A DNA stretch of 64,000 bases from Oidiodendron maius Zn (taxonomy: Eukaryota; Ascomycota; Leotiomycetes; Myxotrichaceae), in the NCBI GenBank assembly GCA_000827325.1, contig KN832893.1:273576-337575 (forward strand), in the 5' to 3' direction. The position numbers were made by a program, and so were the translations under genes. Under the pieces are notes generated by a model, which did no database searches, was not told the origin of the DNA, and saw only the letters and a list, made by a program, of their open reading frames with translations. Below are positions 45,201 to 56,979 of the stretch, one piece after another. The stretch's first letter is position 1, and each line of letters starts with the position of its first letter.

Positions 45201-47416
45201 TAAAACTCATCTTATCATTAGTTTTCTCTTCTTTTGGAAACTGACTTGCTATCATTTTCGCAGATCTCGATGGGCAACGGGGCTCAATTTATTCTGTGAG
45301 TGTCTTCGTCGTTCTCCTTCAGTAATCTACGTTGTACTGCACAAAGTTACGCGCTGATCAACAATACTAATGAGTAACTCTAGATATTTTGGTTTATCGC
45401 TGGCTGCATACCCAGCATTTACAGCACTTTATCCCACTCTGGAGCGCACAAGAAAAATCCGTAGCCTGCAGTATTCTAACGGAATCCGACCTCTTCCACT
45501 ATGGACTGCCCATAGCTTGTTCGATCTGGGATTTGTGACTCTTATAAGCGGTCTTTGTGCTCTGATTCTTGTCGCCGTTTTCCACTCTTGGATCGGGTTA
45601 GGCTATCTCTTTGTAGTCATTCTAATCTACAGTTGTGTATCTGTGTTATTGGGATACGTGATTTCCCTCTACTCCAATTCTCAGGCTGCAGCGTTTGGGA
45701 TAGCGGCGGGGTTCCAGGCTACGACCTACGCAATCTATATCATTGGGTACTTCGCAGTTTGGAACTTGTCTTCTCCGCTATCAGCTAGCAGGGATCTAAA
45801 TCTATATCATTTCTTCGCAGCAGCAATCCTACCTGCAGGTAGCCTAGCAAGGGCATTGCTGGTGTCAATCAATTTCTTAGGAATTGACTGTGCCGATTTC
45901 TCGTTTATCTCTTCCTACCTAGGGAATATTGAGCTTTACGGAGGCCCAATCTTGTATTTATTAATTCAAGGCAGTGCTTTGTTCCTTTTCCTTCTTTGGA
46001 CGGATCTACCACATCGACATCACCTCTTCCGCACGTTGAAAGAACGGAATCGCGACAGTGAGGAGACCGAGCTTCTAGACAGAGATGTCATGGCTGAGGT
46101 TTTTCGTGCTCGCGATTCAAACGACCCGCTCAGAGTGCTATCTGTGTCCAAAGCATTTGGGCATGAAAGGCTAGCCGTCGACAACGTCAGCATCAGCATT
46201 GCTCGCGACGAGACGTTTGTACTACTCGGTCCTAATGGCGCCGGGAAGACGACGCTGATTTCCCTTATCCAAGACGATCTTCCCCTACGCTCGGGCGAGA
46301 TCTTCCTAGATTCCAAACCGCACCAAACAGCTGCGGCGAAGAATGTCCTCGGCGTGTGTCCGCAATTCGATGCTCTGGACAAGATGACGGTGCATGAGCA
46401 TCTCCAACTATATGCAAGACTCCGTGGAGTCCCAGATGTGATGCATAATGTCAAAGTTTTACTAGATTATATGAGCCTCAGGCCGTATGCATACCAGCTT
46501 GCGGAAACACTGTCAGGCGGGAATAGGCGCAAATTGAGTCTTGCTATAGCTTTGATAGGCGAGTTCCCTTATTCTGTTACCGTTGTGCGGTGTTCAAGTA
46601 TTATTTCGGAGTTCACTCGAAGCTGACTCTGCCTACCTAGGCAATCCCATTGTGCTCCTCCTTGATGAACCAACATCTGCTCTAGATGCTGCTTCAAAAC
46701 GAAAAGTCTGGAAAACTCTAAAACATATCAAAGCCGGAAGATCTATACTGCTTACTGTAAGTTATAACTGTTTATATTTAATTATTATTTCCCCTTAATT
46801 TATTCTCTGCCATAGATTGCGGAGGACATCTACACTAACGGTAAAAATACATCAGACACATTCCATGGAGGAAGCTGAAACTCTCGGCGACCGCGCCGGT
46901 ATCATGGCTCAGCGAATGCTTGCTATGGGGAGAATTGACGACCTCCATAGCAAGTACAGCGACGGATACAGTGTACAGCTGATGCATTATCCGTCAAGTT
47001 CTGCCGATAATATTATCTCATTGGACCTGGACGGTGTTCGACGACAAATTCAACAACAGTTTCCATCCGCCGTTATCGAAAGGAGAAGCTATCACGGACA
47101 AATTCGATTTAAGGTGCCTCATTTACCTCCGGTGCCGCCGCCACCTTTTCCTGCTGCACCTGCCGTTGCAGTGCATAGTAGTAGTTACAGCGCTGTGGAT
47201 GACATAATTCTTCCCGTTGTAGAAGAAGACAACTCAGTTATGGCACTAAGGACATCCCCGATGAACACGAATAACATTCGAAGTATCTTTGGGTGGCTTG
47301 AAGAGAATCGGGCCAGACTGGGCATTGAGTACTATTCTGTCTCGGCGACGACGCTAGAGAATGTTTTTATGCGCGTTGTCTCTCGGCATAACGTGGTCAA
47401 TGAAGACAGTTACTAG
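42225..47416 (+). CDS. Full-size ABC-A transporter, 1594 aa, six exons
   Basis: Exons 42225-43859, 43927-45192, 45264-45295, 45384-46558, 46641-46756 and 46856-47416; all junctions keep the frame. Layout is TMD1-NBD1-TMD2-NBD2. TMD1 begins with one membrane helix followed by a large extracytoplasmic loop (about residues 50-230), as typical for ABC-A. NBD1 has Walker A GPNGSGKST (507-515), signature LSGGQKRKL and Walker B ending DEASTGLD. NBD2 has Walker A GPNGAGKTT, signature LSGGNRRKL and Walker B VLLLDEPTSALD, so both sites look active. The TMD2 hallmark YPAFTALYPTLER and SNGIRPLPLW are present. ABC-A proteins usually move lipids. Exon 3 is only 32 nt, and intron 4 (46559-46640) appears to use a GC-AG boundary between signature and Walker B of NBD2. 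Confidence 0.93.
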
Positions 47417-48250
47417 TAGACTGCACCAAATAGGTTAGATAGCTAAAGGCTACCAAGCAGGAGGATAGGTCTGTCGTATCTCCAGTTACTTGGATTAAGC
47501 GTCTTTGATTAGGTGTCGGCGCTAAGAATAATTTATCTGTGACTAATTTACCAATAGCTACAGGACGGCGAGGAAATGATCTCTGTACATATATGCACTA
47601 TACATTAGAGATCAGATTGTTCTAATCAAGCACGTCATTAGCGATGCATTGCAGGGTATGAGGTAACAGAATGGCTAGACCGTGAAGTCAACGTACATTC
47701 TCTGCCGGTCTGGCTGAAGAAGGTTTGATTATCAATGTACTTCAATGAAGTAAGCATTAATGAGGCAAACCAAAAGTCACCGGTACCATACGATCAGATT
47801 ACACAGGGCCACAGATGCTGATGGTAAGCTGATGAGAAATTATGTTGTATACGCAGGGATCGTAGGCTCTAGCGAGACACTGGCGGTTATAACCTGAATT
47901 TCCATTTGGGGCTAGGCTTGCTTGATATAGCTAGACAGTCCCGATACAGCCAGCCCACTGTCTTGTGTAGCTCTTAGCGATGTTTAATAAACACTAGAAA
48001 GCGATTCGAAGGGGTTATAACCGTCTCCTTCGTCATGTCACAATGAGGGCTTTGGCTGCATATAAAATGGCCCTCCTCGCGCTCTGTAGGAGATGTGCAG
48101 CCTCACGACCTCCCCAAGTATACAGCGTGTTACCAACACAGGGCAACTTAAACCCACATCCCTCCACCATTGTGCACCAGTCTCTAACCATTCGAAAGCC
48201 ACATCTGTCGAGCTTTGCTTAATATTCACAGCAAAGCAAAACGTACGACA
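47417..48250. other. Intergenic
   Basis: 3' flank of the ABC-A gene and promoter of the GFA-domain gene; no coding frame of note. Confidence 0.5.
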
Positions 48251-48830
48251 ATGGCTGCTGTTGATAAGTCCAAGTCCAACATACCTCTCGCTAGCCTCGC
48301 CCGTGACGGCTGGTCGACAGAAGACGAAGCAACAGCCACATGCTTTTGCGGCGCAGTGCAACTGGCATTCGTATGTCCACCTCTAGGTTGCCCCTCCGCC
48401 ACTGTTCTAACACTGCTCCAATTATTAGCCAACACAAGGTCCAGGCCTGATTAATACCTTTGTCTGCAACTGCACGGACTGTCACAAAATTACCGCGTCC
48501 ATGTTCACCTCCGGCTTCACGGTCGCCGACACTCACCTGAGGTATTTACGCGGCCGCGAAAATCTCAAGACCTTCAGCCTATCAAACACTGTTCTTTCAA
48601 AAAACACTATGACCAACTATTTCTGCCTGACATGCGGTATCCTATTGTATCGTGTTAGCTCAGGTTCACCGGGGCTGAGCATCTTGCGTATTGGAACCGT
48701 GGACGATTTTCATCTGCACGAGACTAAGTTGAGACCTACTGTGGAACAGTTTGTGGAGTGCCGTGCATCGTGGGTACAAAGTGCGGAAGGTGCGAAGCAG
48801 TTTGTGGGAAGTGCTTTTGCAGGCCTTTAA
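48251..48830 (+). CDS. GFA-domain (CENP-V/glutathione-dependent formaldehyde-activating-like) protein, 173 aa
   Basis: Exons 48251-48370 and 48429-48830; 58-nt intron (GTATGT...TTAG) in phase 0. Zinc-binding cysteines follow the GFA pattern: CFCGAVQLAF at residues 31-40, CNCTDCHKIT early in exon 2, then CLTCGILLYR. The MFTSGF and LRYLRG motifs and the C-terminal RIGTVDDF also fit. The family binds zinc and has an Mss4-like fold. Fungal members are mostly uncharacterised; a role in formaldehyde or thiol-adduct chemistry is only inferred. The intron lies inside the zinc domain; without it the protein would lack the second cysteine set. Confidence 0.87.
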
Positions 48831-48919
48831 AGAACAGGCGATCTGAACTTCGCCATATGTCGTGTATCTTTTGGTAGTGCTCCTTGGCATTCTCCGTGAC
48901 CTGAGTCAGGTTTTAAGGC

Positions 48920-49445
48920 AGCAAAGAACTTCCAGGGCGGAATAGCAGCCATGTACTGTACATAGAACTCTTCGATCGAGATAACCACAAATAAGACGTA
49001 AAAGCCGTCATATCCTAAAAAATACCAGCACAGTCCAATAAAGCCCCAAATTTGATGCATAAATGTTATTAAAATATCGATGCTCGCTGATTCTTTCTGA
49101 TAGCAATCCACCGTCTAAGTAATAAGAACAGCTGTCACAATCTGATTTCAGCATCCTCAATCGCAATATCAATTACAGATATAACATCCCAAGACTGCAC
49201 CTCCTGTGCTTTAACTAGGAACACTACAACGCCTATAATAGTTAAGAAAATCTAAAATAGCTAAGCCATAACCGATATTCTAGTGCAGGGTTTGCTCCAG
49301 TCCTTTTTGTTTCTCTATTTATCCAGTAGTCGCTTATACTACTACCAAACTGGGCGCCAATCACAGATCCAATTATAGGGCCAGTAAATTGATAGCCGAG
49401 CTGCTGAGCATTGAAGTGGAACTTCTCACCAAAGAGCTGCAGTAG
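48920..49445 (-). pseudogene. C-terminal relic of an MFS transporter
   Basis: Minus-strand pieces in different frames together follow the second half of a fungal major-facilitator drug/sugar transporter: FGEKFHFNAQQLGYQFTGPI, then RLWLSYFRF, then after a frameshift FLTIIGVVVFLVKAQE, then after another NQIVTAVLIT, a TAG, and DCYQKESASIDILITFMHQI and WGFIGLCW. At least two frameshifts and several stops are visible and the first six helices are missing. It begins only about 12 bp after the stop of the Zn2Cys6 gene on the same strand. Confidence 0.87.
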
Positions 49446-49456
49446 CGTTCCAGATT

Positions 49457-51058
49457 CTATTGTCCTTGCGAGCATATCCCACTGATTCCATTCTCCCGGC
49501 CCCATTCTCGAAGGAGATCAAGCGCGGATTGCCTTTGCAGACCATCCACCGTCCAGCGAGATACAGTCTTGAGAGGAAAGACAATCATTAGTCTTCCAGA
49601 ACTACACGTACCATTCGTGATTAGATATGACGCTGCGGAAATAATATGGCCAGCATGCGATTCTATCGAATAATCGTAAGAATGCGGCTGCGGCGAGGTA
49701 AATGAGAGCATCGAGTAGAGAATAACATTTCCTGCATGGAACAGTGCTCTACAGGTCGCTGTAAACGTATCCCGGTAGTAGGTTTCTTCGGATGTGGACG
49801 GATCCCCCACAGTGCCAACACTATGGAGAACATTTGCGCCACTCCTTCTCTGCTTGGCAATGTCCGCGGTGTATTCCTGCCACCAACTATGGAGACACTG
49901 TAGCTGAGTGGAAGCTGTTGACTCCAGATTGCGCCGTATTGTCTGGTTCTCTCGCATATCTGGACCCTGAAATCCATTGGCCTGGTTATAGAGAGATAGA
50001 GAGCTAGGTATCAAGAGTAAAATATCAACGAGTCGGTCAAGTAATGTTTTGGGATGTACAGTGAAGGGTATAGTAGTCCATGGATATGTTGCAAAAATAT
50101 GTTGCTCTTCCTTATACAGACAACAGTATACCTATAAAGCATTAAATTTGAGGATCTGTTCAAATATTCTAGATAATGGCGGCTTACCAAAGAAATTCTC
50201 ACGGTACGAAAAAACAGGTGAGCTAGTCCATCCTGGCAGTTCTCCGGTTTCCTCAATTGCAGCAGGGCGGCGGCCGCCACAATGTGTTCAGCAAACCCTG
50301 TGGGCGTAGTCAATGTCACTAATTCGAACAGGGCAAATAATATTGGCGGCAAAACTTCCTCTCCGGTCGGCATTCTACTCGAGAGACCTTGCCAATCTTT
50401 CTGCACAACTATACGTTGGCCCTTGAGTGCCTTAGCATACCATCTGTAAGCTTCAGTCTGAACTGGCATATTGGCTGTTATGACACCATAATGCACCATT
50501 GTCACAGCGCGGATTGAGGCTATAACTGTCTGGCATTGAGAAGTATGGAGAATACGTGGCAGCTCCTCATACCAAGATTCTCTTGAGGTGCGTTGAAGGT
50601 TCCGATTGTTAAACGTCGATATGAAGTGTCCGAGAAAGAGTTCCTGGAAGGGTGCCGCTCGGGATGGCTGATAGGAGGATGGAAGATGTAGTTGGCTACG
50701 TGATCTAGCGAGCTGTGGGGCGGTAGAGGGGTTTGTGTTGAGTACGTCGGAGATGCTACTTGAAGGGATATTCATGGCATCATTTGATGGGATATTGGGT
50801 TTCTGCCGCCGATCAACCCTGTCCCGCTTTGCCACGACTCGATTCTTTGTCTTCTGGTTCATGCTGACAAATACTGGCCCAGTGATAGGGCCAGGGCATT
50901 CGTTGCCTCGTAAAACACATTGCGAGCAAGCGGGCAGGGTTTCATCGCACTGAGATGGCAAGTTAGCATTCCACCTTCTCGCTCCTAGTATCAAATACCT
51001 TGACTTTGCGTTGACGGCATTCCTTGCACCCTCGACTACGAGTGCAAGAGCGGACCAT
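49457..51058 (-). CDS. Zn2Cys6 transcription factor, 498 aa, three exons
   Basis: Exons 51058-50999, 50949-50188 and 50131-49457; introns of 49 and 56 nt. The 20-codon first exon encodes SRGCKECRQRKVK and the second begins CDETLPACSQC, so the complete cluster C-x2-C-x6-C-x6-C-x2-C-x6-C appears only after splicing. Exon 3 continues the regulatory domain typical of short-C-terminus fungal regulators (YPWTTIPFTVHPKTLLDRL). It is probably nuclear and often controls an adjacent pathway. The gene immediately downstream on the same strand is a dead MFS transporter, which may have been its target. The spliced model replaces longer misleading frames that read through the introns. Confidence 0.87.
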
Positions 51059-51854
51059 TCTGCACTACGCAAACAGCATGAAAGGATATATTGTGCGGCG
51101 GTGGTCAGAGACGACAGGAGCAGGGAGCGCATTAGGATAGCATGCAGAAACGCAGCAGGACTTTAGCGGGTCAAGCACGCAGTTTAGAAGACAGCTACTG
51201 AGGGGGCTCGGGTTCTGAGAGGCCAGCTCTTCACAGTGAAAGTGGGCACGCAAACCAACCGGCCGTGCTTGACGGGTGAGGAAAGGTCCTACCTGGAGCC
51301 TACGAGGTGTTAGGGAGAGGGAACGAGGGCAATACTGCCCAGAATAAATGGCTCGCTAAAATATAGCTCAAGCTTTTGTGCTCCAGTATTCCTACCGGCC
51401 TGATGGCGGAAATATTACTAAGGGCGAAAGTAAGACTTTCCTATCCCATATTAGGAATGTTTTGCGAAAAGGTGGGGAATCTTCACCGCATTCTCCTTGA
51501 CCCTTCTCTGTACCCCATCATTTAGTTCTGGCTGACCGAGGCGATTATGTCATTAGCACAACATTACTGTGCTTACTGTTAATATAAGTTTGGCGTAGTT
51601 TAGAGGAAGGAAAGAATTTTTTGCGGGATTCGATTGGCCGGGAGGAAATTTGACAGTGAGGCTAATCAACCAGCCATCCGATGACGCTGGCTATTTGGAA
51701 TCTTGCTCACGTGTCGTACGTCTCCCAGGTAATGACGGGCCTTTAGCTTATAGGGCACCATGAAGAGATAAATTTCCTTTATCTGACATATCCTGAATGT
51801 AAAGACTATATTGATTGCAAACTAGCGTTTTCAGCGTGAAAGAATCTGACGACA
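51059..51854. other. Divergent promoter region
   Basis: Lies between the minus-strand Zn2Cys6 gene and the plus-strand amidohydrolase; no coding frame. Confidence 0.5.
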
Positions 51855-53513
51855 ATGGCTACGTCTGCAGCATCTGAGCTTGTAGCAGATATTCTTATCC
51901 GTGCGAAGAAGATCTATACAAATCAACAAAGTGTCCCTATACAGCGTGCTCTCGCCATTCGTGGCCATTTAATTTTAGAGGTCTCGTCTGATTCGAACGG
52001 GCTGGATAAGCTCATCGGGCCTAACACGAAGATAATTGACGAGAGTGAGGGCATCGTTCTACCTACTTTTGACGACACACATACCCATCTCATTTTTGCC
52101 GGACTTGGGCAATTTGACGTGCCAGTGCATACTGCTACGAACTTGGCACAACTACTGGCATTAATTCGCGAAAAAGCTTTGAAGACTGAGCCAGGAAAAT
52201 GGATTTCTACGACAACAAATTGGCAAGAATTTAACCTTCCAGAGAAGCGATTTCCAACAGCACAGGAACTTGACGAGATAAGCACAGAGCATCCTATCAT
52301 TGTAAAACGGGGAGGTCATAATATTGTGGCCAATTCTTATGCGCTTCGTCTTGCTGGCATAACGGCAACGACGGAACCTCCTCCTGGTGGTAGGCTTGGG
52401 AAGAACAATCGGGGGGAGCTAAATGGACTTGTTCAGGATTCCGCTACAACTCTCATATACAGGGTTCAGCCACCTGTCAGTCTTGAGGAGCGAATAGCAG
52501 GATTGGACAGTGCAACTGCGTCCTATGCGGCAACAGGCATTGGTTGTGTTCGTGACTGTTTTGTCCCCATTGGAGATGTCCCTATTCTGAAGGCTACGCA
52601 TGATGCTGGAAAATTACATATTCGTGTTCGTGCTTTAGTATCTGCTCTTGCGGTAGGAAGTGTGAGTGACATGGAAACTCTGCTTGATGAGATGGAGCAG
52701 TGGAGATACCTCCAGAATGATCCATGGCTGGCTGTCTGGGGAGTCAAGTTCATGATTGATGGCGGGATAGAAGCTGGCGCGACTGAAGAACCATACTTGA
52801 GCGAGGGCTGCGGATGCGTCCCACATGCTACTGAGTTCCGAGGTCGGCTGCTCTGGCAACCAGAGAAGCTGGTGGAGGTGATGGATGCTGTTCTTCGTCG
52901 GGGTTGGAAGATAGGAACCCATGCATATGGGGATCGAGCCTCGCGAGTTCTGCTCGACGTTTACGAGCAGCTCTTGAAACGGCACCCGAACTTACCGAAG
53001 GGAACCTTGGTAATGGAGCACGGTGCCCTCGCAACGGCTGAGCAAAGAAAACGAGCCATAACGTTGGGAATCCCTGTTACCGTCCAGCTTCCTTTCCTTC
53101 ATGACATAGCAGGGATCCAGGAAGTATATTGGGGGCAAGAGCGAGTTTCTCGCTCATTTCCGCTGAGGCAATGGATTGATGCTGGTGGTCATATATCTGC
53201 TGGGTCAGACTTCCCTGTCGGACCTTATGGCGCAATTGTGTCGTTATGGAGCATGGCAACGAGGGAAACAGTCGTTGGGATCAGAGGGCCGGAGCATGTC
53301 ATAAGCATTCCTGAGGGGATCGCACTTCACACGACTGCTGCAACCGAGTTGCTGGGAGAGTCGGAGTCGCGAGGAATACTGGGGCCAGGTCGGTTTGCTG
53401 ATATGAATATATGGAAGATGGATCCCCATGAGGGATACAATGGACCTGGAGTGCCACAGGATAAGACGCTGTACTCAATTGTTGGTGGACAAATCAAACA
53501 TGCCGCAAATTGA
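51855..53513 (+). CDS. Amidohydrolase family 3 (YtcJ-like) protein, 552 aa
   Basis: Single exon. The amidohydrolase metal-site signature is at residues 74-79 (DTHTHL; His76 and His78). Further barrel motifs are GVKFMIDGG, GTHAYGDRA, MEHGALAT and a terminal GSDFPVGP with the catalytic Asp. The small beta domain built from both ends is evident (ILIRAKKIYT at the start; GRFADMNIWKMDP near the end). Members hydrolyse amide or ester bonds in N-acyl compounds, hydantoins and similar substrates; the fungal substrate is unknown. No signal peptide, so cytosolic. It lies next to a decarboxylase gene set, which makes a role in the same catabolic route conceivable but unproven. Confidence 0.92.
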   Translation: MATSAASELVADILIRAKKIYTNQQSVPIQRALAIRGHLILEVSSDSNGLDKLIGPNTKIIDESEGIVLPTFDDTHTHLIFAGLGQFDVPVHTATNLAQLLALIREKALKTEPGKWISTTTNWQEFNLPEKRFPTAQELDEISTEHPIIVKRGGHNIVANSYALRLAGITATTEPPPGGRLGKNNRGELNGLVQDSATTLIYRVQPPVSLEERIAGLDSATASYAATGIGCVRDCFVPIGDVPILKATHDAGKLHIRVRALVSALAVGSVSDMETLLDEMEQWRYLQNDPWLAVWGVKFMIDGGIEAGATEEPYLSEGCGCVPHATEFRGRLLWQPEKLVEVMDAVLRRGWKIGTHAYGDRASRVLLDVYEQLLKRHPNLPKGTLVMEHGALATAEQRKRAITLGIPVTVQLPFLHDIAGIQEVYWGQERVSRSFPLRQWIDAGGHISAGSDFPVGPYGAIVSLWSMATRETVVGIRGPEHVISIPEGIALHTTAATELLGESESRGILGPGRFADMNIWKMDPHEGYNGPGVPQDKTLYSIVGGQIKHAAN

Positions 53514-54213
53514 TGACGGCCACACGAATTGCGGTGTTACATCGAAATTAAATACCAGGAATATTCGTACGACCTTTATCCATGACTTCTGATAAAATAC
53601 TTGAGAATTATTTGTGGCTCTCCAAGTTCCACTCTAGTGTTCAACTGTGAGAAAGCGGTACAAAATACTTCAGACTCAAAAGCAAGCACGATAAAAGTGC
53701 CTTTTGTTTCAAGAACCTATCAACAATCTGTTCGGGGCCTGCCGCGTTGGTGGCTCAATGCATCTTCACGTGGCAAAGCGACTATACTAAATTAGGCGAG
53801 ACCACGTGCCGTTCAAGAACAAGTGATATCTCAGCAGATACGTCGCAGAAAGCTATAGTGTAAAGCACATGTAATTCAGCTAGAAAGTGCTTCATTAGTT
53901 ATAACACGCTTTAATCTAGGGGTTATATGCCCAGGAGCTGGCTTCAATCCTCAGCGTTAGGCATCAATTAGGTAAGCAATGCCTTAAACGGAGCAACCAG
54001 AAATCCCAAAATTAAGACGAAGCCCGGCGATCCGAAGATGGATGGCGATATCTTAGTCAAGAGCAACACACAACAAGCAACAAGCAGAGCTGATAAAAGT
54101 GGTCTTACCGGCAAGGGCTGTATTTATGAAGGAGAGAGGGACTGGTAGAGCGACCGAAGGTATGTTTGGCCTCAGGTTTAGTGATCAATATCTGACTCCA
54201 AAAGGCAGACAAA
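53514..54213. other. Intergenic
   Basis: No gene; a weak tRNA-like stretch at about 53900-53970 was examined and rejected. Confidence 0.5.
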
Positions 54214-56596
54214 ATGTACAGAACTTCCCCAGCCATGGACGAACTGGAGATTGACCATGTTCTTCGTCGAAAGCGCAAGCAAGACGAGGCGAAAGCGTGT
54301 ATCCCATGTAGGCGACGCAAAGTGAAATGTGATAAAAGCCACCCTTGCAATACGTGCCGGAAACGTGGTCATCCGCTGATTTGTGCCTATGCCCTGGGCC
54401 ACCAATCATCTGCTCCCCGTCAAAGTCCGCACAGGGAATCTTCATCTACAGCTAGGCATAAAGCTACCTCAGCAGACGGTCCTGATCTTTCTCTTCTGAG
54501 CCGTGGCTCGCCTACAGGGGGGCAGCAGCTAGAGAATCCTTCTACGCAAAGCGCCAGGCGAAGATCGCTTTCCACATCTACCGTGCAGGAGGAAAGTGCA
54601 AAGGACTATGTTTTCTCTGGCGATAACTCCATTGCGTCTATTGTGCGGTCGCAAGCCCAACAGTCTAATTATGCCCTAGAATTGGATGTTGGTCCCGTGC
54701 TCGGGCTTCAAAATACGTTTAGCAGCTACCCTTTTATGGATCTGAAGTCTTCTCAAAATCGATGGGCCATGTTATTAGAGATTTTACCGCAGCGAAATGA
54801 AGTTCTCAAGTAAGCTTTACCTCAGGCTGCCTCAGAAGGCTTGCACTTCTAACAATACTGTAATAGGTTTTTTCAAGTTTACAAGAGCTCTAACTACCTT
54901 TTTACCCCGATACTGGTGGATATAGACCAGTTCGAGTTAGAACTGTGCTCTTATTTGAGCGCTCATGCTGCTGGCGAATTCCAAGGTCAAAGTCCAATAT
55001 CTGACCGCTGGGTATCAGGGAGGTCCTTGGGATTTATTAGTTTGGTTTTGGCTGTTCTTGCGGCAGGCGCACATTTCTCGGATGTCGAAAATCCCGAGCG
55101 TTCAAGCATATGCCAGGATCTCGGTGCGTCCTAATTTCTATACTTTTTATATATTCAAGCGCTGAGTTACTTATTGTCTGCAGAGCAGAGATCGTTCCAA
55201 GCACTGCGGTTAGCCAACTTCTTGCTTCGCCCTTCCTCAGATATTATTCAGACTCTCTTAATACTTGGGAGCACACTTCAGAATAATGGTCAGTCTGATG
55301 CTGCATGGGCTATGCTAGGCACAACCGTGCGATTGGCGCAGATCCTAGGCTTTCATACCGAGAGAAGTATGTCCCATCTGCCAGAACGTCTGAAGTCTAG
55401 AGCGAGGAAATGCTGGTGAGTAGTGTATAATCCCTCTCCGATATGGAACGATTTTGACCACCTTGTTGGTAGGTCGAACATCGTATGGCAAGATGCTTTG
55501 CTTAGCTTATGCCATGATCGTCCGCCTGTCACCTCCAGATATATTTCGACGGACTTAGCCGGTGACAGCCTTTCCTATACTGATATCACGGATTTTATCT
55601 GCAGATTTAGCCTAAAGGTAATCGATGCAGCAGAGCCAGAAGCACAAGATATTAGCCACTCTATAAATGCTTTAGGAAGTATGGATAATGCCTACAAACG
55701 TGCCCAACCACATCTGCAAGCCCGAGGGAACTGCAAGACGTTTCACCAGCACTTAGAGCATCTGGCACTAAAAATGCACATCTCTCTCTGCGTGTCATAT
55801 ATTTGCCGCCCAGCCATCCGGGGGTCGAATATCTCTATTAGAGCATCAGATCATGATCTCCTGCGACAGAGAGCTAAGGAAAGTTTGATTCAAGCATCCA
55901 AGGCATTTTTAGACTTTCAAGCATTAAGCACTGTCCCACTTCGGAGCTGGCCGATAGTACACACCGTCCTTAGCTCAACGTTACTTTTATGTATCTGGGA
56001 AGAAACTCGGAATGACTCGGAATGTCGGGATTTACAGCGCAGAGTTACCGAGGTTTTTGCAGCAGCTGAACCTAAGACAAAAGATAACACTAGTTCTGCG
56101 TCTACCTCGGAGAGCTGGCAATGGCTTTCTGAACGACACGCCCGAGCCCTTATTACACTCCGAAATGCCTTTTATAGTGAGAACGGCCTTGAGGCATCAA
56201 CGGATCATGATCGGGTAGAGCCACCACCACGGAATTCTCCAAATCCTCAAAGTCGAAATGAATTAAATCCTGATGACCCCAATAAACCGCCCCCTTCCGA
56301 GCTTTACAACCAGCTTCGCAATACATTCGATTATGGGTATGTCCTATTTCCATAGCCTCTTCGTGTCCCTCACTAATGGACGTTCTTTCTAGAACACTGC
56401 CAAATTATGGTCTTGCCACAGAGGGGCTTGATCCCATGTATACATCGCCAATATCGTATCTTGACTCCATCATGAATGGTAAGCAAGCAGAATCATAAAT
56501 CGGTAGTCTTGACTAGGTGTAATTGACTCGCCACCAGTTCCGTTATTCGATTTCTCTGAGAATAGCGAGTTTCTGTGGCCCGTAGACGATCATTAA
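54214..56596 (+). CDS. Zn2Cys6 transcription factor, 697 aa, six exons
   Basis: Exons 54214-54809, 54867-55123, 55184-55415, 55473-55... to 56336, 56393-56478 and 56538-56596 (exon 4 is 55473-56336); five introns of 56-60 nt, all in frame. The zinc cluster uses Cys29, 32, 39, 45, 48 and 57 (ACIPCRRRKVKCDKSHPCNTC). The fungal-specific regulatory domain includes AAWAMLGTTVRLAQILGFHTE and VVWQDALLSLCHDRPP-like segments. The last two exons encode a short aromatic/acidic tail (FDFSENSEFLWPVDD) suited to transcription activation. It converges on the Fdc1-type gene. In Aspergillus niger the decarboxylase pair padA1/ohbA1 is controlled by the adjacent Zn2Cys6 protein SdrA, so this gene is the natural candidate for the same job; orthology is inferred from position only. 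Confidence 0.9.
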
Positions 56597-56979
56597 GGCA
56601 AGGATTTTTGAAACGTTAAGGATATTCCTTGAATTTTTGTGACTACTCTGGGCAAGAGATGAGGAGCAAAGTTGCGATCATTGGCGCCAACAAATTACTT
56701 CACGCCACGAATATGTGACCTAGTCACACAGGAATTATATAAAATCAATCTGAGACAGAGGTACGATTCTTCTTGTATCGGTGTCTATCTGGTGTGTCTT
56801 TCGACATTGTATTTCCAATTTTCCATACAAAAAAGGTGAAGGGAAGGGCGGACGCGAATAAGCTCGTCATAGTACTGCTCCTCCTACTTAACATTAACCT
56901 TCCGAACAATTTCCACACTGTTTTATCTTGCTAGGGCCTATGCGTCGCTTCGTCGACGACCCCGAAGGCAAGACTGAAG

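Noticed and set aside
53900-53975. tRNA-like stretch
   Set aside because: A box-B-like CTTCAATCC is present, but there is no acceptor pairing and no credible A box or anticodon stem.
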